Source: a virus. Taken from it: a DNA stretch of 24,545 nucleotides. Under the pieces are notes generated by a model, which saw only the letters and a program-made list of their open reading frames with translations, made no database searches and had not been told where the DNA came from. Both the position numbers and the translations under genes were made by a program. The stretch lies in the IMG/VR virus record IMGVR_UViG_3300050821_003827, positions 1-24,545 of that record. One strand, given 5' to 3'. Shown here piece by piece: positions 12,851 to 18,993 of the stretch (its first letter is position 1; every line of letters begins with the position of its first letter).

Positions 12851-13138
12851 TTATGCCTGTAACTCGGCAAGTTCCTTCTCTAGAGACTCTCTCTTCTCCT
12901 CGCGGGACTTGAGACCTTCCAGCGTACTCTTGATCTCGCGCTTACGTGCCTCGCGACGATCTGCCATCCGAGCATCGATTTCACGGGAAATGGAATTCAA
13001 GTTATCCGAAACGTACTCCGGCACCTGAACCTTCTGAGCCTCGAACTCGCCACGAAGCATCTTCCCGAAGGCTGACAGCGCAACTAGCTCTTCGATTTCG
13101 GATGCCTCAACATTGAAGTTTTTAAACTCCTGAAGCAT
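12851..13138 (-). CDS. Conserved small phage coiled-coil protein
   Basis: The 95-aa product starts at ATG 13138 behind a perfect AAAGGAGG; the open frame reaches 13240 but the short form is chosen. It begins MLQEFKNFNVEASEIEELVALSAFGKMLRGEFEAQKVQVPEYV and continues as a charged helix (REIDARMADRREARKREIKSTLEGLKSREEKRESLEKELAEL). I know similar small proteins from phage genomes, but not their role. It ends just before a terminator. Confidence 0.75.
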   Translation of the reverse strand: MLQEFKNFNVEASEIEELVALSAFGKMLRGEFEAQKVQVPEYVSDNLNSISREIDARMADRREARKREIKSTLEGLKSREEKRESLEKELAELQA

Positions 13139-13236
13139 GGTTTTCCTCCTTTCCGCCGATCTCTTGCGAGGATCGACAAAGATGTTCGGGCTTCTCTTGC
13201 GCCCCTTCGGACTGAAATTCTTCATGTGGCCTGCCA

Positions 13237-14028
13237 TCATGCACCAACCAATTCTTCGCTCTTACTTTTGCGATAGTCTCTCATCGCCTTAGCCCTTGCG
13301 TCTTTGCAAACATCGCATCGACAACCGTGATACGAATATGCAGACGATGTTCCGTGTGTGACCATTCCGCGCGGTAATAAGTTCGGCGTGGTCAAGGTGT
13401 CTTCCAATGTCCATCCATTCTGTATTCGCACAAGAATAGTAGACTTATGAAGCCCTAGTTTTCTTGCCCATTCGACAACCGGGAGAGTTACATCACCAAA
13501 CGTCAAATTGATCGTAGAAGACCTATTCTGCGCCTGTTCTCGTTTCGTAGACCACTTACAATTCTCAGGAGAATACCCTTTTGAGCCATCAACACGATCA
13601 ATCGTGTGTTGAGGAGTAGGCTTCCGCCCCATGTCACTCAGAAACGTTTCATAGGAATGGAGCCATTTATCGCAGACTGTTATACCAACCGCTCCATATC
13701 GCAAGTAGCTGGCACTTTGCGGTTTGAGGCATCTTTCTTTCATTGAAATCCAACTCCTATATTCCGAGGTTGGATGTTTGGACTCTCCGTGAACCAACGG
13801 AAAACATTCACTATTGCCCGGTTGTTCGCGCCTCAAACAACCACACGATTTGGAATGGCCTCTTCGCAGCATCTTAGGTGTTTCAAATTTCCGATTGCCG
13901 CAATCACAAAGACATTCAACCACTCCCTGATTGCGTCCTCCGAGCTTCATCATCTGAAGCTCGGAGATAACAGTCCATTTTCCGAATCGCTCACCCAGCG
14001 ACACTGTATGCAGTCTTAGTGGATGCAT
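13237..14028 (-). CDS. AP2/HNH-type homing endonuclease with C-terminal zinc module
   Basis: The 263-aa product starts at ATG 14028 behind AAAGGGGA. Its N-terminus has a cysteine module (CLCDCGNRKF... SCGCLRRE). The core EYRSWISMKERCLKPQSASYLRYGAVGITVCDKWLHSYETFLSDMGRKPTPQHTIDRVDGSKGYSPENCKWST matches the 12115 paralogue. After a helix-turn-helix, the C-terminus is a separate zinc unit, HGTSSAYSYHGCRCDVCKDARAKAMRDYR. Its start overlaps the end of the Ro60 gene by 38 bases, as expected for a mobile gene placed against a host gene. It is probably an active DNA-binding nuclease. Confidence 0.85.
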   Translation of the reverse strand: MHPLRLHTVSLGERFGKWTVISELQMMKLGGRNQGVVECLCDCGNRKFETPKMLRRGHSKSCGCLRREQPGNSECFPLVHGESKHPTSEYRSWISMKERCLKPQSASYLRYGAVGITVCDKWLHSYETFLSDMGRKPTPQHTIDRVDGSKGYSPENCKWSTKREQAQNRSSTINLTFGDVTLPVVEWARKLGLHKSTILVRIQNGWTLEDTLTTPNLLPRGMVTHGTSSAYSYHGCRCDVCKDARAKAMRDYRKSKSEELVGA

Positions 14029-15508
14029 TGGTCCCCTTTATGGACGTGAGTACATCGCTCAAGCTAAGAAGCGGTGTGCTCAATATTTCGTCACATAAAG
14101 AATACTGATTAGATCGCAATGTGGCAACTGTATTCGGCAGAGAATAGTAGTCCACCGCACCACGACGCAGATCGAACGTGGTCATCTCGATTCCAGCCTG
14201 CTGCATCCGTGCCGACAGGTAGTCCGGGTCTCCCGCCAACTGGTAGAAGTACACCGGGACGTCCTTGTCGATCATCTTCGCGTACTTCTTATATACGTCT
14301 GCAAAGTACGGTGCGTGGCCCTCGCCGCCGTCCGAGATGATGGCGATGCCATCGACCTCAGTCTTCTCGACAAGGAGCCGGTTCAAACCGCAGCCAATGG
14401 ACGTTCCACCACCAGCGCTGATGTGCTGCGTCGCCTTCTTGATCTGATCGAGCGACGAGCCGGTCACTTCCACCGACATCGGAGCCGTATCGAAGAACAC
14501 CAGCCAGACCTTACCCTTCACGTACTGGGCAAGAGTTGCGGAGACGTGCCGCGAGATCTCGATAGCGTCACGCATGCTACCGCTCTTGTCGGCCAAGACC
14601 AGCCAGTTGCCGTCCGGTCCGCCTGCCGCCGCGATCTGCTTCGCCTGTACTGCGCGGAGCTTGTCCTTCAAGCCTTCGTCATCGACAGCATCGATAGCCG
14701 CAGTCGTCTTCAGCGTGGTCTGCTTGGACGTGGCCACCTTCTTCAGTCCTTCCTCGAAGGCCGCGCGCAGCGCCGGGTTGGTCTTCATACCCAGCTTCTC
14801 TAACATCTTCACGTTGGTCTGCAACTCGGTCGCCGACATGCGCGCCATCAGTGCCAGCACGAGATCGGTGTCCTTTGCCTTGGCACCCAGAGCGCCCATG
14901 GCGATCAGAAACGGGATCTTGTATTTCGAGATCGCGCCCGCCGCCTCAACCGGTGCCATGTCCTTCAGGTGAGCAACCACCTCAAAGACACTGCCCTTCG
15001 GCAACGGAGCCTTGGTCTTGTCGAAATTGCGACCGTACAGCACGACGTTGGTACGCTCCTTCTCCGGCTTCGCGTGCGCAAGGGCATAAAGCTCTTTCAG
15101 TGTGCTACGGTGCTGTACTGCGAGATGGTCCCAGCCGCGATCCTGCTCCTTCTGGTGAAGATATCCCTCCACCAACCGGCGAAGCTGCCGCATCTTACCC
15201 GGCAACCGCAGTTCCAGAGCAAACCTGTAGGCACGCGCCAACTCGCGCGGTCCCAAGAGAGCAATATGCGCCAGCGAGTTGTCCGCCAGTTCGGCGTCCT
15301 TCTCGTAGGCAAGGCCGATGACCGGCAGCGCTACCTTGCTGTCGCGAACCTGGCCATGAGTGCGATCCCACGCAATCAGGTGCTGGAAGAACTCGCCTTC
15401 CTGTAGGACGGCCTTGAGGCCGATGTCGAGGTACTCCTTGAGAGCACCGTGAGATGACTTGGAAAGTTCAGCGACGATACGCTGACGTGTTACGCCCTGC
15501 TCTGCCAT
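13991..15508 (-). CDS. rsr: Ro60 / Rsr-type TROVE-vWA RNA-binding protein
   Basis: The 505-aa product starts at ATG 15508 (GGGAGG nine bases upstream; an in-frame ATG at 15517 is too close to it). The N-terminal two thirds are HEAT-like helices of the TROVE domain (EYLDIGLKAVLQEGEFFQHLIAWDR... RFALELRLPGKMRQLRRLVEGYL). The C-terminal part is a vWA domain with a complete MIDAS: LADKSGSM (about residue 310), GGGTS, and ISDGGEGH. Ro60 proteins are rings that hold misfolded RNA ends and bind Y RNAs, which can link them to PNPase. The gene is markedly richer in G+C than its neighbours. Upstream on the same strand lie an endonuclease VII gene and six tRNA-like RNAs that are candidate Y RNAs. Confidence 0.92.
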   Translation of the reverse strand: MAEQGVTRQRIVAELSKSSHGALKEYLDIGLKAVLQEGEFFQHLIAWDRTHGQVRDSKVALPVIGLAYEKDAELADNSLAHIALLGPRELARAYRFALELRLPGKMRQLRRLVEGYLHQKEQDRGWDHLAVQHRSTLKELYALAHAKPEKERTNVVLYGRNFDKTKAPLPKGSVFEVVAHLKDMAPVEAAGAISKYKIPFLIAMGALGAKAKDTDLVLALMARMSATELQTNVKMLEKLGMKTNPALRAAFEEGLKKVATSKQTTLKTTAAIDAVDDEGLKDKLRAVQAKQIAAAGGPDGNWLVLADKSGSMRDAIEISRHVSATLAQYVKGKVWLVFFDTAPMSVEVTGSSLDQIKKATQHISAGGGTSIGCGLNRLLVEKTEVDGIAIISDGGEGHAPYFADVYKKYAKMIDKDVPVYFYQLAGDPDYLSARMQQAGIEMTTFDLRRGAVDYYSLPNTVATLRSNQYSLCDEILSTPLLSLSDVLTSIKGTNASTKTAYSVAG

Positions 15509-15534
15509 GGTGTTCATCCTCCCGTGATGAAAAG

Positions 15535-15975
15535 TTAGGCCGCTTTACTTTTATGCCGTCTTAGGTACTCAATGGCGCACAACAAATTTTCTTCATCGTC
15601 CATAAATAACCCTAGAGCGCAATTACAACGCTGGCATAGAAAACCTCTAAATTTTCCGGTTTCGTGATCGTGGTCCCACTGAAATCCTTTTGAAGTTGGA
15701 CCACATCCACAAATCTCGCATACCTGAACCGACTTCTTTGCCTCGCGCCTTTTCTTAGATTCAGACGTGGCCCAATATGGCGACTCACCATCCTTGGATT
15801 TACGAATTCGACTACCGGTACGCTTCTGCCCCTTAAACCTATTTTCGGCAAGAGAACAAGCAAAGCGCATCCCTCGGTTTTTCTTCTTGACGCGCACTAG
15901 ACCACAATGGGCACATTCACCCATCATTGCGTTTTCGTCCACGTTGATTATTTTGTGAATTCGTTGACCACGCAA
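15535..15975 (-). CDS. Recombination endonuclease VII homologue
   Basis: The product is up to 146 aa. The core VCEICGCGPTSKGFQWDHDHETGKFRGFLCQRCNCALGLFMDD is diagnostic of the endonuclease VII family (T4 gp49): zinc knuckle, DHDH, TGKFRG, LC-x2-CN, ALG. An extra zinc pair is at CAHCG. Members resolve branched DNA, or act as homing nucleases when free-standing. The start is probably TTG 15975 with AGGA upstream, directly after RNA unit 6; an internal ATG at 15927 is possible. It separates the RNA array from the Ro60 gene, and all are on one strand. Confidence 0.88.
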   Translation of the reverse strand: MRGQRIHKIINVDENAMMGECAHCGLVRVKKKNRGMRFACSLAENRFKGQKRTGSRIRKSKDGESPYWATSESKKRREAKKSVQVCEICGCGPTSKGFQWDHDHETGKFRGFLCQRCNCALGLFMDDEENLLCAIEYLRRHKSKAA

Positions 15976-15993
15976 GGCGTCTTCCTTTTGTTG

Positions 15994-16105
15994 ACGGGGA
16001 ACCCCGGTTTTGAGCCGAGATTACCGAGCCGAAGCCCGATTAAGCATGTATCCAACGACAGTGAGCATTTCTGCTAAGTCGTTTGGAACCTCTTAGGTTC
16101 CCCGT
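15994..16105 (-). ncRNA. tRNA-like RNA unit 6 (acceptor-open form)
   Basis: 5' ACGGGGAACC pairs with 3' GGTTCCCCGT. In order come a degenerate D region, a stem CCAA(A)CGAC/GTCGTTGG closed over an AGCA-GAAA-TGCT hairpin in the anticodon-arm position, the shared GGATACATG, a variable arm GGGC-TTCG-GCTC, and a T-arm-like hairpin CTCGG-CTCAAAA-CCGGG. No CCA is encoded. It is directly upstream of the endonuclease VII and Ro60 genes. Confidence 0.6.
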
Positions 16106-16113
16106 AACTTTAT

Positions 16114-16236
16114 GGCGTTAAGGCTTGCTGGATGTTTACGCGTGCTGCCGCTGCACCACGAGAAGCTAGGCTTCTCGGCGGGATTCGAACCCGCGTCTCG
16201 GTCGCCAAAGGACATGTACCCAACAAAATAAACGCC
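16114..16236 (-). ncRNA. Permuted tRNA-like RNA unit 5 (Y-RNA-like)
   Basis: The ends pair (GGCGTT/AACGCC, then GTTGG/CCAGC). Inside, order is GGGTACATG, T-arm GCGGG-TTCGAAT-CCCGC, acceptor-like stem CGAGAAGC/GCTTCTCG closed by only CTA, then D-arm GTGC-AGCGGCA-GCAC. So T-arm precedes D-arm and the acceptor has no free end: a circularly permuted tRNA body on a long stem, as in tRNA-mimicking bacterial Y RNAs. Confidence 0.7.
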
Positions 16237-16243
16237 AATCTAG

Positions 16244-16364
16244 TGGAGCCGGGTGCTGGAGTTGAACCAGCGTGTTCAGGACTATGCGACCTGTGCATGT
16301 ATCCACTTGGGTTATACGGTTGCCCGTAAAGGTGCTAGTGGCGTTACCGTTTTGCTAACCCGGC
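16244..16364 (-). ncRNA. tRNA-like RNA unit 4 with CCA, anticodon arm replaced
   Basis: 121 nt. Acceptor GCCGGGT/ACCCGGC with discriminator T and encoded CCA. After a D-loop-like GCAAAACGGTAACGC comes a stem CCACT/AGTGG closed over an ACGG-GCAA-CCGT hairpin, then GGATACATG, a CAGG/CCTG variable arm, and a T-arm GCTGG-TTCAACT-CCAGC. No normal anticodon arm can be formed. Confidence 0.65.
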
Positions 16365-16372
16365 TCATCTTA

Positions 16373-16493
16373 TGGTGGAGGGCCTGCGATTCGAACGCAG
16401 TAGAGTTACAACCAAATGTTACTCTTTGCCATGTAGCCAAGAAAAGTGTCCGTCGAAACGGAAAGTCGATCTCGGTTTGTTTTTTAGCCCCCC
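16373..16493 (-). ncRNA. tRNA-like RNA unit 3 with CCA, anticodon arm replaced
   Basis: 121 nt. Acceptor GGGGGGC/GCCCTCC, discriminator A, encoded CCA. No D-stem (AAAAACAAA instead). Stem CCGAGA/TCTTGG encloses a TCCG-TTTCGA-CGGA hairpin, followed by GGCTACATG, a long variable arm AGAGT/ACTCT and T-arm CTGCG-TTCGAAT-CGCAG. Same plan and same length as unit 4. Confidence 0.65.
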
Positions 16494-16503
16494 ACAACTT
16501 AAT

Positions 16504-16639
16504 GGGTTGAAGTCTCTCAGGTAGCATCCCTTTCGGGAATGCCTGATTTGAAGTCAGGTGCCTAACCATTCGGCTAATTCACCTCACGGTGAATCTTGGA
16601 TTCGAACCAAGATAACATGTAACCTGAAACGTACAACCC
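16504..16639 (-). ncRNA. Permuted tRNA-like RNA unit 2 (Y-RNA-like)
   Basis: 136 nt. Long closing stem: GGGTTG/CAACCC, then GTTTCAGGT with ACCTGAGAGAC. Inside: GGTTACATG, T-arm CTTGG-TTCGAAT-CCAAG, acceptor ATTCACC/GGTGAAT closed by GTGA (a GNRA loop), TA, D-arm GCC-GAATGGTTA-GGC, a full anticodon-like arm CCTGA-CTTCAAA-TCAGG (TCA in the anticodon place), then a TCCC-GAAA-GGGA hairpin. A whole tRNA body in permuted order with no free acceptor end. Confidence 0.75.
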
Positions 16640-16658
16640 AAACTTATTGCGTCAAGAC

Positions 16659-16759
16659 GTTGAGCGATTCCCTTTCGGGAACGGAATCGGAATTGAACCG
16701 ACTACCCTCAGATTACAAGTCTGATGCTCTACCAAATGAGCTATCCATGTACGCTCAAC
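16659..16759 (-). ncRNA. tRNA-Thr(TGT)-like RNA unit 1 on an extra stem
   Basis: An eight-base-pair end stem GTTGAGCG/CGCTCAAC is followed by TACATG, then a standard tRNA body (D-stem GCTC/GAGC, anticodon arm TCAGA-CTTGTAA-TCTGA, T-arm GTCGG-TTCAATT-CCGAT) and a TTCCC-GAAA-GGGAA hairpin before the 3' stem strand. The acceptor can form only about GGA/TCC, no CCA is encoded, and a normal tRNA-Thr(TGT) exists at 18330. It could be a degenerate tRNA, but the shared TACATG and GAAA hairpin put it in the array. Confidence 0.55.
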
Positions 16760-16867
16760 AATAGACGCAAACTCAAAAACTCTCAAAGAACTTTCTTGGG
16801 CCTGAGCCCAACTTCACAACTCTACATCAGTTTCGCGATGCGCGCAATTAAAATCTGCGCTTTTTTA

Positions 16868-16946
16868 TGGAAGGGCTGACAGGACTTGAACCTGCTACCT
16901 CCGAGTTCGTAGCTCGGCGCTCTCTATCCAGATGAGCTACAGCCCC
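16868..16946 (-). tRNA. tRNA-Arg(ACG)
   Basis: Acceptor GGGGCTG/CAGCCCT, D-stem GCTC/GAG, anticodon arm CCGAG-CTACGAA-CTCGG, T-loop TTCAAGT, encoded CCA. Between it and unit 1 (16760-16867) there is no gene; two hairpins are seen (TTGGGC/GCCCAA and GCGCA/TGCGC, the latter followed by T6 on the plus strand). Confidence 0.93.
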
Positions 16947-16955
16947 TAAAAGGGA

Positions 16956-17029
16956 TGGTCGGGGTATGAGGATTTAAACCTCAGATGCCGCGTCCCAGGC
17001 GCGGAGTGTTTTCGCTACACTATACCCCG
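16956..17029 (-). tRNA. tRNA-Pro(TGG), loop CCTGGGA
   Basis: Acceptor CGGGGTA/TACCCCG, D-stem GTGT/ACAC, anticodon stem CCGCG/CGCGG, T-arm TGAGG-TTTAAAT-CCTCA, encoded CCA. C at position 33. Confidence 0.9.
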
Positions 17030-17033
17030 ATAT

Positions 17034-17147
17034 TTAATTCCAATTTGCTACTACGGCCACAATGCACAAAATCCCAACCAATGCGAGGTAGACGCAGATA
17101 CTAAATTTTCCAAATGCTTCCAGCGTTTCAATTCTCGAATCACGCAT
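17034..17147 (-). CDS. Small membrane protein (37 aa)
   Basis: The frame MRDSRIETLEAFGKFSICVY and 17 more residues contains one clear transmembrane helix (about residues 15-34, FSICVYLALVGILCIVAVVA) with a charged N-terminus. ATG 17147 overlaps the end of the 17140 gene and has GAGG five bases upstream. It ends five bases before tRNA-Pro. Probably a single-pass inner-membrane peptide; function unknown. Confidence 0.6.
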   Translation of the reverse strand: MRDSRIETLEAFGKFSICVYLALVGILCIVAVVANWN

Positions 17148-17343
17148 CGCAACCTCGTTTCTCTTCCTTCACAACATAATGCCGCTCAGGACCATTTTCC
17201 GCCGCCGAGTTGAGTACGTCCACAAGTTGACCCGGCTCGATAAATGCAACATCCGGACCCATCGGACAAAACGGAAACAGTGCAGCCTTTCGCTTTTCAG
17301 ACTTGTGATAGCACTCTTCGGTCTGTACGTAAACCTGTGACAT
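17140..17343 (-). CDS. Small hypothetical protein
   Basis: The 67-aa product starts at ATG 17343 behind a strong AGGAGG. It contains three cysteines and a basic helix (YHKSEKRKAALFPFCPMGPDVAFIEPGQLVDVLNSA) and is coupled to the small membrane protein that overlaps its 3' end. No family recognised. Confidence 0.65.
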   Translation of the reverse strand: MSQVYVQTEECYHKSEKRKAALFPFCPMGPDVAFIEPGQLVDVLNSAAENGPERHYVVKEEKRGCDA

Positions 17344-17356
17344 GTCGCCTCCTATA

Positions 17357-17432
17357 TGGTGCCAACTAAGCGAATCGAACGCTTTGCTCTCGCTCTTCAG
17401 GCGAGCGTAATAACCATACCTACGCAGTTGGC
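17357..17432 (-). tRNA. tRNA-Phe(GAA)
   Basis: Acceptor GCCAACT/AGTTGGC, anticodon arm CTCGC-CTGAAGA-GCGAG, T-loop TTCGATT, encoded CCA. Confidence 0.92.
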
Positions 17433-17439
17433 AAAACTA

Positions 17440-17514
17440 TGGTGGAGGTGCGGGGAATCTAACCCCGAACTGAACTTTGCAAGAGTTCTGTGATCACAGT
17501 TTCACCACACCCCC
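17440..17514 (-). tRNA. tRNA-Ala(TGC)
   Basis: Acceptor GGGGGTG/CACCTCC with the G3-T70 pair that marks alanine tRNAs, anticodon arm GAACT-CTTGCAA-AGTTC, T-arm CGGGG-TTAGATT-CCCCG, encoded CCA. Confidence 0.93.
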
Positions 17515-18060
17515 GTGTTTTCCCTCCAGAATACATTCCATCTCCCTTAAGAAAATGCTCCAAATCGTGGCAAGTCGGACAAAGAATTTCTAAATTACAT
17601 GGATCGTTATTTGAACGGTTTCGGTCCTTGTGATGCACTTTCAACATCCCATATACTGATCAAATCCACACCTATTACATTTGTGTGGGTGGTGTCTGAA
17701 GGCAATCTCCCGATAAGGTCCTTCCCTAGTTCCATAATGAGAAGGATGAATACTGGGAAAGTTACTTTCAAGCCTCTGTGCCTTGTCTTTGCACTCCCTA
17801 GAGCAGAAATACAAACCACTCTTTGAGTTGCCAAATGAAGAAGGTTTTTTCTTAAATTCCTTCTTACAAAGATCGCAAATCACAGATGTCTTTGTACGCC
17901 CACCAATTTGAGCACATCCCGCACAGCAGTATTTTCTGCTCCTGTATTTTGGCCCATCGTACTTAGGAGCAAGAAATGGCCACTTGCATGTTAGACAGTT
18001 AAACCAATACAACTTCCTTTGCTTACCATCGTAAGCATCACAGACAATGAAATCCTCCAT
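17459..18060 (-). pseudogene. HNH homing endonuclease split by a frameshift
   Basis: Frame 1 from ATG 18060 (AGGA upstream) encodes three zinc knuckles (FNCLTCKWPF, CCAGCAQ, VICDLCKKEF... FCSRECKDKA) and KCNRCGFDQY, then hits TGA near 17641. The HNH end, LKVHHKDRNRSNNDPCNLEILCPTCHDLEHFL, continues in the -1 frame from about 17647. The intact paralogue at 23419 carries both parts in one frame, so one base appears gained or lost. The second frame has no stop before tRNA-Ala and ends inside it at 17459. No slippery sequence is obvious, so a mutation or sequencing error is likelier than programmed frameshifting. Confidence 0.75.
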
Positions 18061-18176
18061 TACCCAGTCCTATCTGGGCGCAAAAGCTAATAGGATGCGG
18101 TATCCACCACCTGTAGAATTTCTACGCTACAGAACGTTACCACGCCGAGTTTAGCGTCCTCGACACTTGCCCAAAT

Positions 18177-18253
18177 TGGGGGGAAAGCCGGAACTCGAAT
18201 CCGGGTAAAACTTGATCCACAATCAAGCGCCTTACCTCTCGGCCACTTTCCCC
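18177..18253 (-). tRNA. tRNA-His(GTG)
   Basis: Acceptor GGGAAAG/CTTTCCC with the histidine-specific extra G(-1) opposite C73, D-stem GCC/GGC, anticodon arm CTTGA-TTGTGGA-TCAAG, T-loop TTCGAGT, encoded CCA. Confidence 0.93.
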
Positions 18254-18329
18254 ATGAAACTTTGCGCAACCGGGATACGTTAAGAATGGGCGACATCGCG
18301 GCCTACTCATACAGCGTATCCCAGTAACT

Positions 18330-18404
18330 TGGAGCACTCGCAGAGATTCGAACTCTGTTCTCTCGGATACAAGCCGAGGGCATCTCCGACTATGCTTCGA
18401 GTGC
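18330..18404 (-). tRNA. tRNA-Thr(TGT)
   Basis: Acceptor GCACTCG/CGAGTGC, D-stem GCAT/ATGC, anticodon arm CTCGG-CTTGTAT-CCGAG, T-arm CAGAG-TTCGAAT-CTCTG, encoded CCA. Confidence 0.93.
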
Positions 18405-18430
18405 AATGGTTAAAATTCAGGATCGCCTTC

Positions 18431-18982
18431 CTAGTGCAGCACGTACTGAAATCTCGTGTCACCCGTACTGTCATTCCATAAATACGGGGCCCACGCATTG
18501 ATTTCTGCGCCGAGCATTTTCAAGATAAATCGCGGCGTATGGATACTTGAAGGCAGCGGCTTATGAATCAGTTTCATTCCAGCTTCTTCCGGCGTCATAT
18601 CGCGCTTCTTCTGATTACACGACCTGCATGCCGAACAGAGGTTGTCCCACGATGACAAACCGCCACGGCTTCGCGGGTAAATGTGCTCAAGTTCGAGCGT
18701 CACCTTCGAAGCAGGAGCGCCGCAGTACAGACACTTGAAACCGTCTCTCGTGAAAATATTTCTCCGTGACGGAATCGGTCTTTTGTGCGGTACCTTGGCA
18801 TAATGGCGCAATCTGATCACGCTCGGCAGGAAGATATGCGGATAGACTTGAATGTTGGTTGACACTTCAGTCGTCGCAATACCTTTCGTGATCAACGTCA
18901 ACGCCTTTTTTGCGCTGATAATTCTGAGTGCTTCTAGTGAGGCGTTGAGTTGCAGCACTGGTTGTTTCATCAGATTTGCCAC
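18431..18982 (-). CDS. HNH endonuclease of the common phage/bacterial family
   Basis: The 183-aa product starts at GTG 18982 behind GGAGG. The N-terminus VLQLNASLEALRIISAKKALTLITKGIA is the family's leading domain; the nuclease is RRNIFTRDGFKCLYCGAPASKVTLELEHIYPRSRGGLSSWDNLCSACRSCNQKKRDMTPEEAGMKL, with both zinc pairs, the catalytic EH and the Asn present. Its leader contains the second GGYNN pentamer tract and a 13-bp palindrome, so it is expected to be specially regulated, unlike the other HNH genes. Confidence 0.92.
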   Translation of the reverse strand: MANLMKQPVLQLNASLEALRIISAKKALTLITKGIATTEVSTNIQVYPHIFLPSVIRLRHYAKVPHKRPIPSRRNIFTRDGFKCLYCGAPASKVTLELEHIYPRSRGGLSSWDNLCSACRSCNQKKRDMTPEEAGMKLIHKPLPSSIHTPRFILKMLGAEINAWAPYLWNDSTGDTRFQYVLH

Positions 18983-18993
18983 TCAACGCCTCC

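Noticed and set aside
14119-15406. Long plus-strand frames opposite the Ro60 gene
   Set aside because: They are G+C-rich shadows of the TROVE-vWA gene; the minus frame has a full domain set, a start and a ribosome site.
15994-16236. tmRNA (one- or two-piece)
   Set aside because: No tag frame, and the tRNA-like ends do not show the tRNA-Ala-like GGGGC start and G3-T70 acceptor of tmRNA.
16244-16493. Group I intron in the anticodon of units 3 and 4
   Set aside because: The inserts are about 45 nt, far too short for a group I core, and no normal anticodon arm is restored by removing any one segment that I could find.
16132-16764. Overlapping plus-strand frames with conserved-looking peptides
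   Set aside because: They are translations of the complement of tRNA-like RNA units (T-arm codons repeat as EPA or ESNP strings) and lack ribosome sites.
16843-16867. Plus-strand terminator GCGCA...TGCGC-T6
   Set aside because: No plus-strand gene leads into it, so it is only noted as a hairpin.
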